Assembly: GCA_016935365.1 (NCBI GenBank)
Contig: JAFGRB010000192.1
Span: 1 to 50,345, forward strand
Source of the DNA: Deltaproteobacteria bacterium
GTDB lineage: Bacteria > Myxococcota > B64-G9
DNA length: 50,345 bases
Reading direction: 5' to 3'
The notes beneath the pieces are model-generated. The model was not told the origin of the DNA. It did not search any database and was given only the letters and a program-made list of their open reading frames with translations. The position numbers and the translations under genes are program-made. Positions within the stretch are counted from its first letter, which is position 1. Every line of letters begins with the position of its first letter. Below, piece by piece: positions 24,550-33,968 of the stretch.

Positions 24550-26036
24550 GGCTCGCCTCGGAACGAAACCGGATCGGGCACGACCTTGTCCAGCACCTTG
24601 GCCGAGGCCAGGACACCGGGCAGGCCGGCGCCCGGGTGGGTGCCCGCGCCGACGAGGTAGAGCCGATCGATGTCCTCGGAGCGGTTGTGGGGCCGGAAAT
24701 AGGCGCTCTGGGTCAGGATGGGCTGCAAGCCGAAGCAGGCGCCTCGGGTGCAGGCCATGCGGTCCTGGAAGTCCTGCGGGGTCGTGACGCTCGAGACCTG
24801 GACCTCGGTCTGCAGATCGGGCAGGATCGTGTCCGCCAAAACGCGCTCGATGCGCTGCCTGTATGGCTCGGCTTGCGCGACCCAGTCGGTTTCGCTGTCC
24901 AGATCGGGCACCGGCGCCAGTGCATAGAAGGAGTCGCAGCCCGGCGGCGCCATGTCGGGATCGCCGGCCGTGGCCCTGTGGAGGTAGAGGCTGAGGTCAT
25001 CGGCCAGATGCTTGCGGGTGAAGATGTCGTCGAGCAGCTCCCGGTAACGCGGCCCGAGCAAGATGGTGTGCTGGGCGAGATCGGGATACTGGCGCCGGGT
25101 TCCGAAGTACCACAGGAAGCAGCTCATCGACTGCTTGCAGCGCGACAGCTTGCGATCCGTCCAGCGTCGGCGCGCCACCGCGGGCACGAGGTGCCTGTAA
25201 GTCCAGGTCGAATCGGCGTTGGAGACGACCAGGTCCGCCGGGATCACCTCGCCGCTCTCCAGGCGCACACCTCGGGCGGTGCGGCTTTCGACGAGGATCT
25301 CGGCCGCCCGGCTGTTCAGTCGGATCCGACCTCCCATGCGTTCGAGCAGATCCGACAATGCGCTTACCAGCGCACCGATGCCGCCTCGCGGATAGCGAAC
25401 GCCCCAAGCCTGCTCCACGTGGCTGATGAGGCAGTAGATCGATGTCGTCGTGAACGGGTTGCCTCCCACGAGCAGGGTGTGGAAGCTGAGCACCTGGCGG
25501 ATTTTCTCACTCCGAACGTGGCGTGCGACCACCGAGTACACGCGCCGATAGCTCTGGAGGCGGATCAATGCTGGCAGGATCCGCAGCATCGAGCCGATCG
25601 AGTCGAAGGGCTGATCGATGAGACCGAAGCCCATGTCGAAGATCTTGCCGCTGAGCGCAATGTAGCGCTCGTAGCCCGCCACGTCTTCGGGCGCCACCCT
25701 GGTCACCTCCGCCAGCATGGACTCGTGATCCGATTGGTAGTCGAAGGTCGTACCGTCGTGGAAGCGGATTCGATACAAGGGGTGGACGTGCCGCAGATCG
25801 ACGTGATCGCTCATGCGCTCGTCGGCCAGCTCCCAGAGCTCCTCCAGGAAGTGCGGGGCGGTGACGACGGTGGGGCCGGCGTCGAAGAAGAACCCTTCTC
25901 GGCTGAAGGCATAGGCCTTGCCGCCCGGCTTGTCGAGCTGCTCGAGCACGGTGACCGCGAAGCCCCGCGCGCGCAGACGTATCGCGGCGGCCAGGCCGCC
26001 GAAGCCCGCTCCGATGATCACGGCGTGGGCAGGCAT
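24546..26036 (-). CDS. crtI: Phytoene desaturase, CrtI type
   Basis: A 496-residue FAD enzyme introducing double bonds into phytoene to give lycopene. The N-terminal AVIIGAGFGGLAAAIRL is the FAD fold, followed by LEQLDKPGGKAY and FDAGPTVVTAPHFLEEL. The C-terminal LYLVGAGTHPGAGLPGVLAS is the CrtI signature. The middle block LVGGNPFTTTSIYCLI with HVEQAWGVRYPRGG is also typical. Four-step desaturation to lycopene is inferred from the presence of CrtY. It begins 8 bp after the end of crtE and overlaps crtB. Confidence 0.94.
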   Translation of the reverse strand: MPAHAVIIGAGFGGLAAAIRLRARGFAVTVLEQLDKPGGKAYAFSREGFFFDAGPTVVTAPHFLEELWELADERMSDHVDLRHVHPLYRIRFHDGTTFDYQSDHESMLAEVTRVAPEDVAGYERYIALSGKIFDMGFGLIDQPFDSIGSMLRILPALIRLQSYRRVYSVVARHVRSEKIRQVLSFHTLLVGGNPFTTTSIYCLISHVEQAWGVRYPRGGIGALVSALSDLLERMGGRIRLNSRAAEILVESRTARGVRLESGEVIPADLVVSNADSTWTYRHLVPAVARRRWTDRKLSRCKQSMSCFLWYFGTRRQYPDLAQHTILLGPRYRELLDDIFTRKHLADDLSLYLHRATAGDPDMAPPGCDSFYALAPVPDLDSETDWVAQAEPYRQRIERVLADTILPDLQTEVQVSSVTTPQDFQDRMACTRGACFGLQPILTQSAYFRPHNRSEDIDRLYLVGAGTHPGAGLPGVLASAKVLDKVVPDPVSFRGEP

Positions 26037-26044
26037 CGCAGCCC

Positions 26045-26962
26045 TCAGGCGCTCAAGGCGCTGTCGCTGTCGGGTTCTCGTTCACAGGCAAGCACGCGCT
26101 CGACCGCGTGGCGCATCGCCGGCGGGCAGAGTCTGGCGACCACGAACTCGAAGAGCTCGACCAACGACCGGCGATCGGCACAGGGCGGGATGCTGTCTCG
26201 GGCCTGGAGCGAGAGCCGGTCCAGGTGGGCCAGGGCCCCCAGCAAGCCGTGCTCGCTCACGGCGCTCGGGCGCCCGAGGGTCCGATCGCGACAGATCGGC
26301 TTGCCGAGGGTGGCGCAGTCTCCGATGCGATCGGCGAGGTCGTCGGCCACTTGATAGGCTTCACCCAGCAGCTCGCCACAGGCTGCCCAGGGCGCCACCG
26401 GCGAGCCTGCGGCGATCGCTCCACAGGACGTGGCGGCTCGAAAGAGCGCAGCCGACTTGCTGCGGTGGTAGCGCTCGAGGTCCACCCGGTCCTCGGACTC
26501 CCAGGCCTGGCCGGCCACGATGCCTTCGGCAGGGCCGCTGGCGCGGGCGATGATGGCCAACAGCTCGGCCAGGCGCGCAGCGTGTGCTGTGGGCTGCCTG
26601 GCGAGCTGCTCGAAGGCGGTCACGATCAAGCCGTCGCCCGCCAGCAGGGCCAGATCCTCGCCGAACTCCCGGTGCAGCGAAGGCCGCCCGCGGCGCAGCA
26701 CAGCGTCGTCGAAGCAGGGCAGATCGTCGTGGACGAGCGATGCACAGTGGATGAACTCCAGGGCGGCAGCCGCGGCGTCGCCAAGCCGTGGCTCGTCTTC
26801 GCCGCAAGCCACCGAGACAGCCAGGCATAGCCGCGGGCGTATGCGAGCACCGCCCGGGAAGACCGCGTGGCGGAGCGCTTCGGCCAGGCGCGGCGGCGCG
26901 TGCGTGCAGGTCAGCTCGAACGCTCTCTCCATCGCTGCTTCGATTCGCGTGCCGAGATCCAT
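26045..26962 (-). CDS. crtE: Geranylgeranyl diphosphate synthase
   Basis: A 305-residue trans-prenyl diphosphate synthase. The first Asp-rich motif is DDLPCFDD (79-86) in FIHCASLVHDDLPCFDD, the second DDLAD (207-211) in EAYQVADDLADRIGD; HAVFPGGARIRPRL holds the conserved G-x-R-x-RP substrate loop. Product length (C20) is inferred from the crt context. The ATG at 26960-26962 is preferred to a TTG 36 bp upstream because GGGGGAGGG precedes it. It follows the ABC permease stop by 36 bp and precedes crtI by 8 bp, so it belongs to the same transcript. Confidence 0.92.
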   Translation of the reverse strand: MDLGTRIEAAMERAFELTCTHAPPRLAEALRHAVFPGGARIRPRLCLAVSVACGEDEPRLGDAAAAALEFIHCASLVHDDLPCFDDAVLRRGRPSLHREFGEDLALLAGDGLIVTAFEQLARQPTAHAARLAELLAIIARASGPAEGIVAGQAWESEDRVDLERYHRSKSAALFRAATSCGAIAAGSPVAPWAACGELLGEAYQVADDLADRIGDCATLGKPICRDRTLGRPSAVSEHGLLGALAHLDRLSLQARDSIPPCADRRSLVELFEFVVARLCPPAMRHAVERVLACEREPDSDSALSA

Positions 26963-26998
26963 GCGGCCCTCCCCCAAAAGGATATCCAAAGTCCGCAA

Positions 26999-28243
26999 TT
27001 AGTCAAAGCGAAAACGCCACACGCCGAGCAGAAAGAAGACCGCCGCGAAGGCCATCAGGGCACCGAGCTCCGGCAGGATCTCGACCACGCCCTGTCCGCG
27101 TACCAGGATATCCTGGAAGGCGTCCAGAGCCCAGGCGTGGGGTGTGGCCAGCCCGGCGCTCTGCATGGCCTGTGGCATGATGAAGCGCGGCACGAAGCAG
27201 CCGCCGAGCGCCGCCAGGGTGAGCAGCAGCAAGATGGTCAGGTTGCGGGCCTGGGCCTCGGTGCGCACCAGGGCGGCCACCAGGACGCCCAGGCCGGTGG
27301 CCGATGCGGAGGCGGCCAGACCCACCAGCACCAAGCCGCCAGGAGAGGAGCCGAGATCCAGGCCGAAGATCAAGCGTCCCGCGGCGAGCATGAGCGCGAT
27401 CTGGATCAAGTTGACGAGGTAGTAGGGCAGCAGCTTGCCGGCCAACAGGACACCACGCGAAAGCGGTGCGGCCAAAAGGCGCCGAAAGGTGCCGTCGCGC
27501 TTCTCACGCAGAACCGATTCGGCGAGCAGCACCACGATCCAGAAGATGCCAAAGAGCGTGTAGCCGGGCACGTTTTGCTGGAATGCGTCGGGTCTGACCA
27601 CATGCTGCATGCTGGCCGGTGCGACGCGCATCAGGCGCACCGGGCTCGGCGTCTGTAAGCTGGTGAGCACGTCGGTGCGTACTTTGTTGCGGATCCCGTC
27701 GAGAGCGATGGCGGGCATGGAGCCTCCGAAGCGTTCGAAGAGGCTGTCGACGCGATCGGGCGTGAAGGCCTGGAAGGAGAGCCGCTCGCACAGGCCGCGG
27801 ATCGTACCCAGCAAGGGCTCGACGACTTGGTCGCCGAGAGCTGGATCGGACACGAGCTCCACGGCGATCGGATCGCCGGCTCGGCTTCGAAGTGCCCGCG
27901 AGAGCCCGGCTGGCAACACCAGGCCGATGCTCCGGTCTCCCTCGGCGATCAGGTGCTCCAGGGATTTTCTGTTCAGGTCCTGCCCTTGAAAGCGGCGTTC
28001 GACGGCGATGGCTTCCATCTGATCCAGCTCGGCCAAGAGCTTCGATGCCAGCGGTCCGCCGTCCAGATCGACGACCGGCAAGTGGATCTGGCGGCTGCGC
28101 TGCTCGGCGAATGGCTCAGCCAGGGCGTAGCTCATCAAGACGACGAAGCCGAGCGGCAGGAGGAAGACCAAGAGCACCGCGGCCGGGTCCCTGATGAAGA
28201 TCTGGAGCTCCTTGATGGCCAGCGCTTTGATCTGTAGCCACAT
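26999..28243 (-). CDS. ABC-2 type transporter permease
   Basis: A 414-residue membrane protein of the ABC-2 (YhhJ/DrrB-like) class. One helix at the N-terminus (about 20-42, AAVLLVFLLPLGFVVLMSY) is followed by a long periplasmic domain to about residue 220, then five helices in the C-terminal half. REKRDGTFRRLLAAPLSRGVLLAGKLL is the ABC-2 coupling motif. It pairs with the ATPase just upstream (10 bp gap) to form an exporter. Placement ahead of crtE in one minus-strand run suggests a role linked to carotenoid or membrane-lipid handling, but ABC-2 exporters act on many substrates and nothing in the sequence fixes one. Confidence 0.87.
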   Translation of the reverse strand: MWLQIKALAIKELQIFIRDPAAVLLVFLLPLGFVVLMSYALAEPFAEQRSRQIHLPVVDLDGGPLASKLLAELDQMEAIAVERRFQGQDLNRKSLEHLIAEGDRSIGLVLPAGLSRALRSRAGDPIAVELVSDPALGDQVVEPLLGTIRGLCERLSFQAFTPDRVDSLFERFGGSMPAIALDGIRNKVRTDVLTSLQTPSPVRLMRVAPASMQHVVRPDAFQQNVPGYTLFGIFWIVVLLAESVLREKRDGTFRRLLAAPLSRGVLLAGKLLPYYLVNLIQIALMLAAGRLIFGLDLGSSPGGLVLVGLAASASATGLGVLVAALVRTEAQARNLTILLLLTLAALGGCFVPRFIMPQAMQSAGLATPHAWALDAFQDILVRGQGVVEILPELGALMAFAAVFFLLGVWRFRFD

Positions 28244-28253
28244 GGAATTGCTC

Positions 28254-29225
<972 letters not shown>

Positions 29226-29247
29226 GACCACTCCCGGGGATTCGCGG

Positions 29248-29278
29248 ACGATAGCACGAATCGTTGGCTTCGCTGCAA
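29248..29278 (-). promoter_or_regulatory. Promoter candidate of the ABC-crt operon
   Basis: On the minus strand, TTGCAG (29278-29273) and TATCGT (29253-29248) are 19 bp apart, and the -10 lies in GTGCTATCGT, the same motif found ahead of the gene at 11256. The transcript would start near 29241, 16 nt before the ATG. The wide spacer is suboptimal. Confidence 0.4.
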
Positions 29279-29373
29279 GGGATTTCTCGTCCGGAGCTCA
29301 CGCTCAGGTCGGGGTGCAGCGGCAGTGGCCGGCCGAAGGCCGGGTCATACACCCCTGAACGCTTGCGATTACT

Positions 29374-29410
29374 GGAACAGGGGAATAGATGCCGCGGTAA
29401 AACCTGTTCC
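29374..29410. promoter_or_regulatory. Inverted repeat GGAACAGG/CCTGTTCC in divergent region
   Basis: GGAACAGG (29374-29381) and CCTGTTCC (29403-29410) are perfect 8-bp inverted arms separated by 21 bp. They lie about 25 bp upstream of the -35 box of the protease gene and could bind a regulator or form a hairpin. Between the ABC operon and the protease gene there is no coding sequence. Confidence 0.4.
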
Positions 29411-29432
29411 TCCTCCGCAGGCCAGCGGACCC

Positions 29433-29461
29433 TTGACGCGCTGTCGGCCATGGGTGCTAGT
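29433..29461 (+). promoter_or_regulatory. Sigma-70-type promoter of the DegP/HtrA gene
   Basis: TTGACG (29433-29438) matches the -35 consensus at five of six positions; GCTAGT (29456-29461), 17 bp further, is the -10. The latter sits in GGTGCTAGT, a form of the GTGCTA motif. AGGGAGG follows before the ATG at 29482. Confidence 0.5.
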
Positions 29462-29481
29462 CTCGGCAAGGGAGGTCCATC

Positions 29482-30963
29482 ATGCGTGCCACGTTTCGAC
29501 TCTTCGCGCTCGTCGCGGTGCTGTGCGCGGGGCTGGTCTGGTCCTCGGCCCCGGGCGCGCAGCCGTCCGGGCGCTTCTGGAACGAGCCCGGCAGCGAGGG
29601 GGAGCCCGCCTTGCCCAAGGGCTACAGCCCCCTGCCTTCCCTGTCCGGGCTGGTGCAGCAGCTCAGGCCGGCCGTGGTCAACATCTACACCACCCAGGTG
29701 ATCCGGGCCCGGCCGATGTCCGATCCCTTCGCCGGTCTCTTGGGCCGCTCCGATCCCTTCGAGCGCTTCTTCCGAGGGCAGACGCGGGAGTTCAAGCAGC
29801 GCTCGCTCGGCACGGGCTTCATCATCAGCCCGGACGGCTTCATCGTGACCAACCACCACGTGGTGGCCCGGGCGGACGAGATCCGCGTCCGGCTGGTCGA
29901 CGAGCGGGCTTTCGACGCCAAGCTGATCGGCTCGGATCCCGGAGCCGACGTGGCCCTGCTCAAGGTCGAAGCCGACGGCAAGCTGCCCGCGGCCGTGCTG
30001 GGCGACTCCAGCCGGCTCGAGGTCGGCGACTGGGTCGTGGCGATCGGCAACCCCTTCGGGCTGTCGCACACGGTCAGCGCCGGGATCATCAGCGCGACCG
30101 ACCGCCAGATCGGCCGCTCGCGCTACAGCGACTACGACGACTTCCTCCAGACCGACGCCTCGATCAACCCGGGCAACTCGGGCGGCCCGCTCTTCGACAC
30201 GGCCGGCCGGGTGATCGGCATCAACACGGCCATCGTCGGCCAGGGCACCGGCATCGGCTTCGCCGTGCCCATCAACCTGGCCAAGGAGCTGCTGCCGCAG
30301 CTGCGCGCCACCGGCCGGGTCAAGCGCGGCTGGCTCGGGATCGGCATCCAGGACCTGACCGAGGAGCTGGCCGAGCGCTTCGGCGCCGAGCCGGGCAAGG
30401 GCGTGCTCGTGAGCCAGATCTTCGACGACAGCCCGGCCGAGCGCGGGGGCCTGCGGGCCGGGGACGTGATCGTGTCCATCGACGGCAAGCCGGTCGCGGA
30501 CAGCCGCTCGCTCGGCCGCCAGGTGGCCGCCGTCATCCCCGGCAGCCGGGTCCGGGTCGAGCTGATCCGCAACGGCAAGACCCGCCACCTGCGGCTCGAG
30601 GTCGGCGAGCGCGACGCGCCCCATGGCCGCGGGCGGGGCCTCGAGCCCGAGCCGGGACCGGTTCCCGGTGAGGGCGGTGAGCTCCTGGGCCTGCAGCTCG
30701 CGCCGCTGACCCCGGAGCGGGCCCGGCGGCTCGGGCTCGGCGAGGAGGTCAGGGGATTGGCGGTGCTGGAGGTCTCTCCGGACGGTCCGACCGCCGGCAT
30801 TCTCGAGCGCGGCGACGTCATCCTGGAGGTCAACCGCCAGCGGGTGACGAGCGAGGCCGAGCTCGCCCGCGCCTTGAAGCGCGGCCTCAAGCAGAGCTCG
30901 GTGCTCCTGCTGGTGCAGCGCGGCGCTTCCCAGGTCTATGTCGTGATCCAGGGCAAGAAGTAA
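29482..30963 (+). CDS. degP: Periplasmic serine protease, DegP/HtrA (Do) type
   Basis: A 493-residue exported protease-chaperone. A signal peptide covers about residues 1-26 (ending APGAQ). The trypsin-like domain holds the complete triad: His126 in TNHHVV, Asp156 in PGADVALLK, Ser233 in NPGNSGGPL. Two PDZ domains follow: about 285-375 (GWLGIGIQDLTEELA, AERGGLRAGDVIVSIDG) and 405-490 (ILERGDVILEVNRQ). The order protease-PDZ-PDZ and the length are those of DegP/DegQ, which degrade or refold damaged periplasmic proteins. A promoter-like TTGACG/GCTAGT pair lies upstream. It is divergent from the ABC-crt operon and convergent with the response regulator gene. Confidence 0.94.
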   Translation: MRATFRLFALVAVLCAGLVWSSAPGAQPSGRFWNEPGSEGEPALPKGYSPLPSLSGLVQQLRPAVVNIYTTQVIRARPMSDPFAGLLGRSDPFERFFRGQTREFKQRSLGTGFIISPDGFIVTNHHVVARADEIRVRLVDERAFDAKLIGSDPGADVALLKVEADGKLPAAVLGDSSRLEVGDWVVAIGNPFGLSHTVSAGIISATDRQIGRSRYSDYDDFLQTDASINPGNSGGPLFDTAGRVIGINTAIVGQGTGIGFAVPINLAKELLPQLRATGRVKRGWLGIGIQDLTEELAERFGAEPGKGVLVSQIFDDSPAERGGLRAGDVIVSIDGKPVADSRSLGRQVAAVIPGSRVRVELIRNGKTRHLRLEVGERDAPHGRGRGLEPEPGPVPGEGGELLGLQLAPLTPERARRLGLGEEVRGLAVLEVSPDGPTAGILERGDVILEVNRQRVTSEAELARALKRGLKQSSVLLLVQRGASQVYVVIQGKK

Positions 30964-30981
30964 CGGCGCACGGCGGTGACC

Positions 30982-30999
30982 CGCCAGTCGTACCTGGCG
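30982..30999. terminator. Weak stem-loop between convergent genes
   Basis: CGCCAG (30982-30987) and CTGGCG (30994-30999) can pair around a 6-nt loop in the 37-bp gap after the protease gene. There is no T run on either side, so termination here is only possible. Confidence 0.3.
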
Positions 31000-31000
31000 C

Positions 31001-31837
31001 CTACTTCCCCAGCTTGCCGGTCAGCTCCCGGAGCATGTCCTGGGAGGTCTCGAACTCCTGCTCCGGGAATGATGCCTCGTGGGTGGTCAGGGCGGAGCGG
31101 CTGCCGATCTGCTGGCTGAGGATCTGGCGGATGCGACCGAGCGGCACCTGGGCGGAGAGCCGGTCGGTCTCGGGCATGACCAGGACGAAGACGTCGTCGT
31201 CGATGCGGTAGATGCGGTCCACCTCGCGCAGGTTCTCCACCAGCGCCGAGGCGACCGTGTTGATGATGTCCATCGCCTCCCTGACCCGTTCGGTGCGGAA
31301 CAGCTCGTCATAGCCATCGATGCGCACCATGGCGCAGGTCAGCTCGTGGCCGTAGCGCCGGGCGCGCTTGAACTCGTAGTCGAGATCGACCCGCAGCAGG
31401 CGGAAGCCGCCCACGTGTCCGGGGCCCCGGGAAGAAGACGACTTCTCGCCGGCTGCTCTCTTCGGCAGGCGGCTGTCCATGACCGTGCGCACGCGGGCCT
31501 GGAGATCGAACATCCGGAACGGCTTGGTGATGTAGTCGTCGGCGCCGAGCTCCATGCAGCGGATCTTGCTGTCCAGATCGCCGATCGCGGTCACCATGAT
31601 GACCGGGATCCTGGCGGTCTCCGGGTTCGACTTGATCTCCGCGCAGACCTCGAAGCCGTCCTTGACGCTCATCATGATGTCCAGCAGGACCAGGTCCGGC
31701 ATCTCCTTGCAGACGAGATCGACCGCCTTGGCCCCTTCGTGGACCTCCACCACCACGTAGCCCGCGTTCTCGCAGATCTCGCGCATCAGGGCGGCGTTGA
31801 GCTTGTCGTCGTCGACGACCAGGATCTTCTCGTGCAT
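31001..31837 (-). CDS. Response regulator with degenerate GGDEF-like output domain
   Basis: A 278-residue protein. Residues 3-117 are a full receiver domain: acidic pocket Asp9-Asp11 in ILVVDDDKL, phosphoacceptor Asp53 in LVLLDIMM, and Lys105 in ITKPF. The remainder (about 145-270) follows the diguanylate cyclase fold (DLDYEFKRARRYGHELTCAMVRID) but the active-site turn reads RIDDDVFVLVMPET instead of GGDEF, so cyclic di-GMP synthesis is not expected. It may bind nucleotide or act as a protein-interaction module. ATG at 31835-31837 is preferred to one seven codons earlier because receiver domains start at about this point. No histidine kinase is adjacent. It lies 33 bp after dnaB on the same strand. 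Confidence 0.84.
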   Translation of the reverse strand: MHEKILVVDDDKLNAALMREICENAGYVVVEVHEGAKAVDLVCKEMPDLVLLDIMMSVKDGFEVCAEIKSNPETARIPVIMVTAIGDLDSKIRCMELGADDYITKPFRMFDLQARVRTVMDSRLPKRAAGEKSSSSRGPGHVGGFRLLRVDLDYEFKRARRYGHELTCAMVRIDGYDELFRTERVREAMDIINTVASALVENLREVDRIYRIDDDVFVLVMPETDRLSAQVPLGRIRQILSQQIGSRSALTTHEASFPEQEFETSQDMLRELTGKLGK

Positions 31838-31870
31838 GATGTCTCTTCCCAGGCGCATGGCGATTGCCGG

Positions 31871-33238
31871 CTAGAGATACTCGTCTCGCCGCTCGGCCAG
31901 GTTCTCGAAACGGGTGTGCTCGCCGAAGAAGCGCAGGCGCACGATACCGGTCGGGCCGTTGCGCTGCTTTCCGATGATGATCTCGGCCACGCCCTTGTCC
32001 TCCGAGTCCTCGTTGTAGAACTCGTCCCGGTAGATGAAGATGATCACGTCGGCGTCCTGCTCGATGGCGCCGCTCTCGCGCAGGTCCGCCAGCTGGGGCC
32101 GCTTGTTCTCGCGGGACTCGACCTTGCGGCTCAGCTGGCTGAGCGCGACGACCGGGACCTGCATCTCCTTGGCCAGGCCTTTCAGCGAGCGGGAGATCTC
32201 CGAGATCTCCCGCTCCCGGCTCTCGGACTTGCTGCGGGCGGGCTGGGCGAGCTGCAGGTAGTCCATGGCGATCAGGCCCAGCTCGAGATTCTGCTTGGCG
32301 AGCTCGGACTGCAGCCTGCGGGCCCGGGCGCGCATCTCCATGACCCGGATTCCGGGCGTGTCGTCGATGAAGAGCTGGGCCTCGCTCAGGATGCCCGCGG
32401 CTCGAGCCAGCCGCCCCCAGTCGGAGTCGCTCAGGATTCCCTGGCGCAGCCGCTGGAAGTCGACCCGGGCCTCGGAGCACAGCAGGCGCATGGCCAGCGA
32501 CTCCTTGCTCATCTCGAGGGAGAAGAACAGCACCGGCACGCGACCCTGCAGGGCGACGTTCTGGGCGATGTTGAGCGCCAGGCTGGTCTTTCCCATGGAG
32601 GGCCGGGCGGCGATGATGATCAAGTCGGCCGGCTGCAGCCCCGAGGTCTTGTCGTCCAGACCCTTGAAACCCGTCGGCACGCCGGTGTACTGGGCCTTGC
32701 GCTCGTAGAGCTTCTCGATGGTGACGAAGCTGTCGCGGATGAGGTCCTTGATCGGCACGACCCCGGCTGTCGAACGTCGCTGGGAGACGTTGAAGATGAG
32801 CTGCTCGGCCTGGTCGAGGTACTCGTCCAGGTCATCGCTGTCCTCGAATCCGGCTCGCAAGATCTCCGTCGAGGCGTGGATCAACCTGCGGGCGATGGCC
32901 TTGTCGCGAACGATCCGGGCATAGGTGTCGATGTTGGCCGCGCTGGGTACGCTGTCCGTCAACGATGCGATATAGGTCGCACCCCCGACTTCGTCGAGCT
33001 GCTTCTGGGCCTTGAGCTTGTCCTCCAGGGTCAGGTAGTCGATGGCTTCGTTCTTCTCGGCCATCTCCTGCATGGCCGAGAAGATCCTCCGATGGGCTTC
33101 CCGGTAGAAGTCCTCCTCGCCGACCAGATCGACCACCTGGTCGAGCACGGCGTTGTCCAGCAGGACGCCTCCGAGGACCGAACGTTCGGCCTCGATGTTT
33201 TGGGGAGGCAGTCGCCCGGCTGCGGGTTCGGCGCTCAT
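31871..33238 (-). CDS. dnaB: Replicative DNA helicase DnaB
   Basis: A 455-residue hexameric helicase that unwinds DNA at the replication fork. The N-terminal domain starts LPPQNIEAERSVLGG and includes the primase-interacting helices; the RecA-like domain has Walker A RPSMGKTSLA, followed by LFFSLEMSKESLAMRL, the Walker B region LGLIAMDYLQL, and ALSQLSRKVESR, a DnaB signature. The DLRESGAIEQDADVI block completes the family pattern. Length is normal and no intein is present. The ATG is at 33236-33238, 17 bp after the rplI stop, as in many bacteria where dnaB ends the rpsF-rpsR-rplI run. Confidence 0.96.
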   Translation of the reverse strand: MSAEPAAGRLPPQNIEAERSVLGGVLLDNAVLDQVVDLVGEEDFYREAHRRIFSAMQEMAEKNEAIDYLTLEDKLKAQKQLDEVGGATYIASLTDSVPSAANIDTYARIVRDKAIARRLIHASTEILRAGFEDSDDLDEYLDQAEQLIFNVSQRRSTAGVVPIKDLIRDSFVTIEKLYERKAQYTGVPTGFKGLDDKTSGLQPADLIIIAARPSMGKTSLALNIAQNVALQGRVPVLFFSLEMSKESLAMRLLCSEARVDFQRLRQGILSDSDWGRLARAAGILSEAQLFIDDTPGIRVMEMRARARRLQSELAKQNLELGLIAMDYLQLAQPARSKSESREREISEISRSLKGLAKEMQVPVVALSQLSRKVESRENKRPQLADLRESGAIEQDADVIIFIYRDEFYNEDSEDKGVAEIIIGKQRNGPTGIVRLRFFGEHTRFENLAERRDEYL

Positions 33239-33255
33239 GGAGACGAGTCCGGAGC

Positions 33256-33699
33256 TTACTTGGCCACGACCCAGACCTTGAGCTTGCCGGTCACCTCGGG
33301 GTGGAGATGCACGTCCACGGTGTAGACGCCGAGCTGCCGGATCGGCTCCTCGAGCAGGATCTTCTTGCGCGAGATCTTGACGCCTTCCTGGGCCAGCGCC
33401 TCCTCGATGTCCCGGGCGGTGACCGAGCCGAAGAGCTTGTCCTGCTCGCCCACCAGGACCGGGATCGTGCAAGACACCGAGCTCAGGTGCTCGGCCAGGC
33501 TGCCCGCATCCTGGCGCACCCGCTCCTTGTGGCGCTCGATCGTGCGCTTCTGGTGCTCGAAGAGGTTGGCGTTCTTGAGGCTCGCCTGGACGGCCAGCTT
33601 TTTCGGCAACAGGTAGTTGCGCGCATAGCCGTCCGCGACGGTGACCAGCTCGCCGATCGTACCGAGATCAGGAATGTCTTCGCGTAGGATGACTTTCAT
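33256..33699 (-). CDS. rplI: 50S ribosomal protein L9
   Basis: A 147-residue ribosomal protein of normal length that binds 23S rRNA at the base of the L1 stalk. The N-terminal domain reads MKVILREDIPDLGTIGELVTV and contains the diagnostic GYARNYLLPKKLA, followed by the long connecting helix (about 40-75) and a C-terminal domain ending in the strand TGKLKVWVVAK. It lies 20 bp after rpsR and 17 bp before dnaB, in the classical order. Confidence 0.97.
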   Translation of the reverse strand: MKVILREDIPDLGTIGELVTVADGYARNYLLPKKLAVQASLKNANLFEHQKRTIERHKERVRQDAGSLAEHLSSVSCTIPVLVGEQDKLFGSVTARDIEEALAQEGVKISRKKILLEEPIRQLGVYTVDVHLHPEVTGKLKVWVVAK

Positions 33700-33719
33700 G
33701 TCTCATGCTCCCGGTGCGC

Positions 33720-33965
33720 TCAGGGCGAAGATGAGGTGTAGGGCAGAAGCGCGATCTGTCTCGCGCGCTTGATGGCCTTGGCCACCTGCCGCTGGTGATG
33801 GGCGCAGTTGCCCGAGATCCGACGCGGGATGATCTTGCCGCGCTCCGTGATGAAGAGCCTCAGCAGCGATGGATCCTTGTAGTCCACCTCGATGCTCTTG
33901 TCGGCGCAGAAACGGCAGATCTTCCGCCGCGGGAAGGGGCGTCTCTTCTTGCGAGGGCCTTGCAT
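33720..33965 (-). CDS. rpsR: 30S ribosomal protein S18
   Basis: An 81-residue protein of the small-subunit platform that assembles with S6. CRFCADK near residue 17 keeps two Cys of the old zinc-ribbon arrangement; [30 protein letters not shown] is represented by the conserved [14 protein letters not shown] block. The basic N-terminus contacts rRNA. The gene begins 3 bp after the rpsF stop, so the S6:S18 partners are made together. Confidence 0.97.
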   Translation of the reverse strand: MQGPRKKRRPFPRRKICRFCADKSIEVDYKDPSLLRLFITERGKIIPRRISGNCAHHQRQVAKAIKRARQIALLPYTSSSP

Positions 33966-33968
33966 GAT

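Noticed and set aside
24546..26962. Second desaturase or squalene pathway instead of carotenoids
   Set aside because: CrtI, CrtB and CrtE carry their own signatures and lie with CrtY, which fixes the route to beta-carotene.
31001..31400. Active diguanylate cyclase domain
   Set aside because: The GGDEF motif is replaced by RIDDD, so the catalytic metal and substrate residues are missing.
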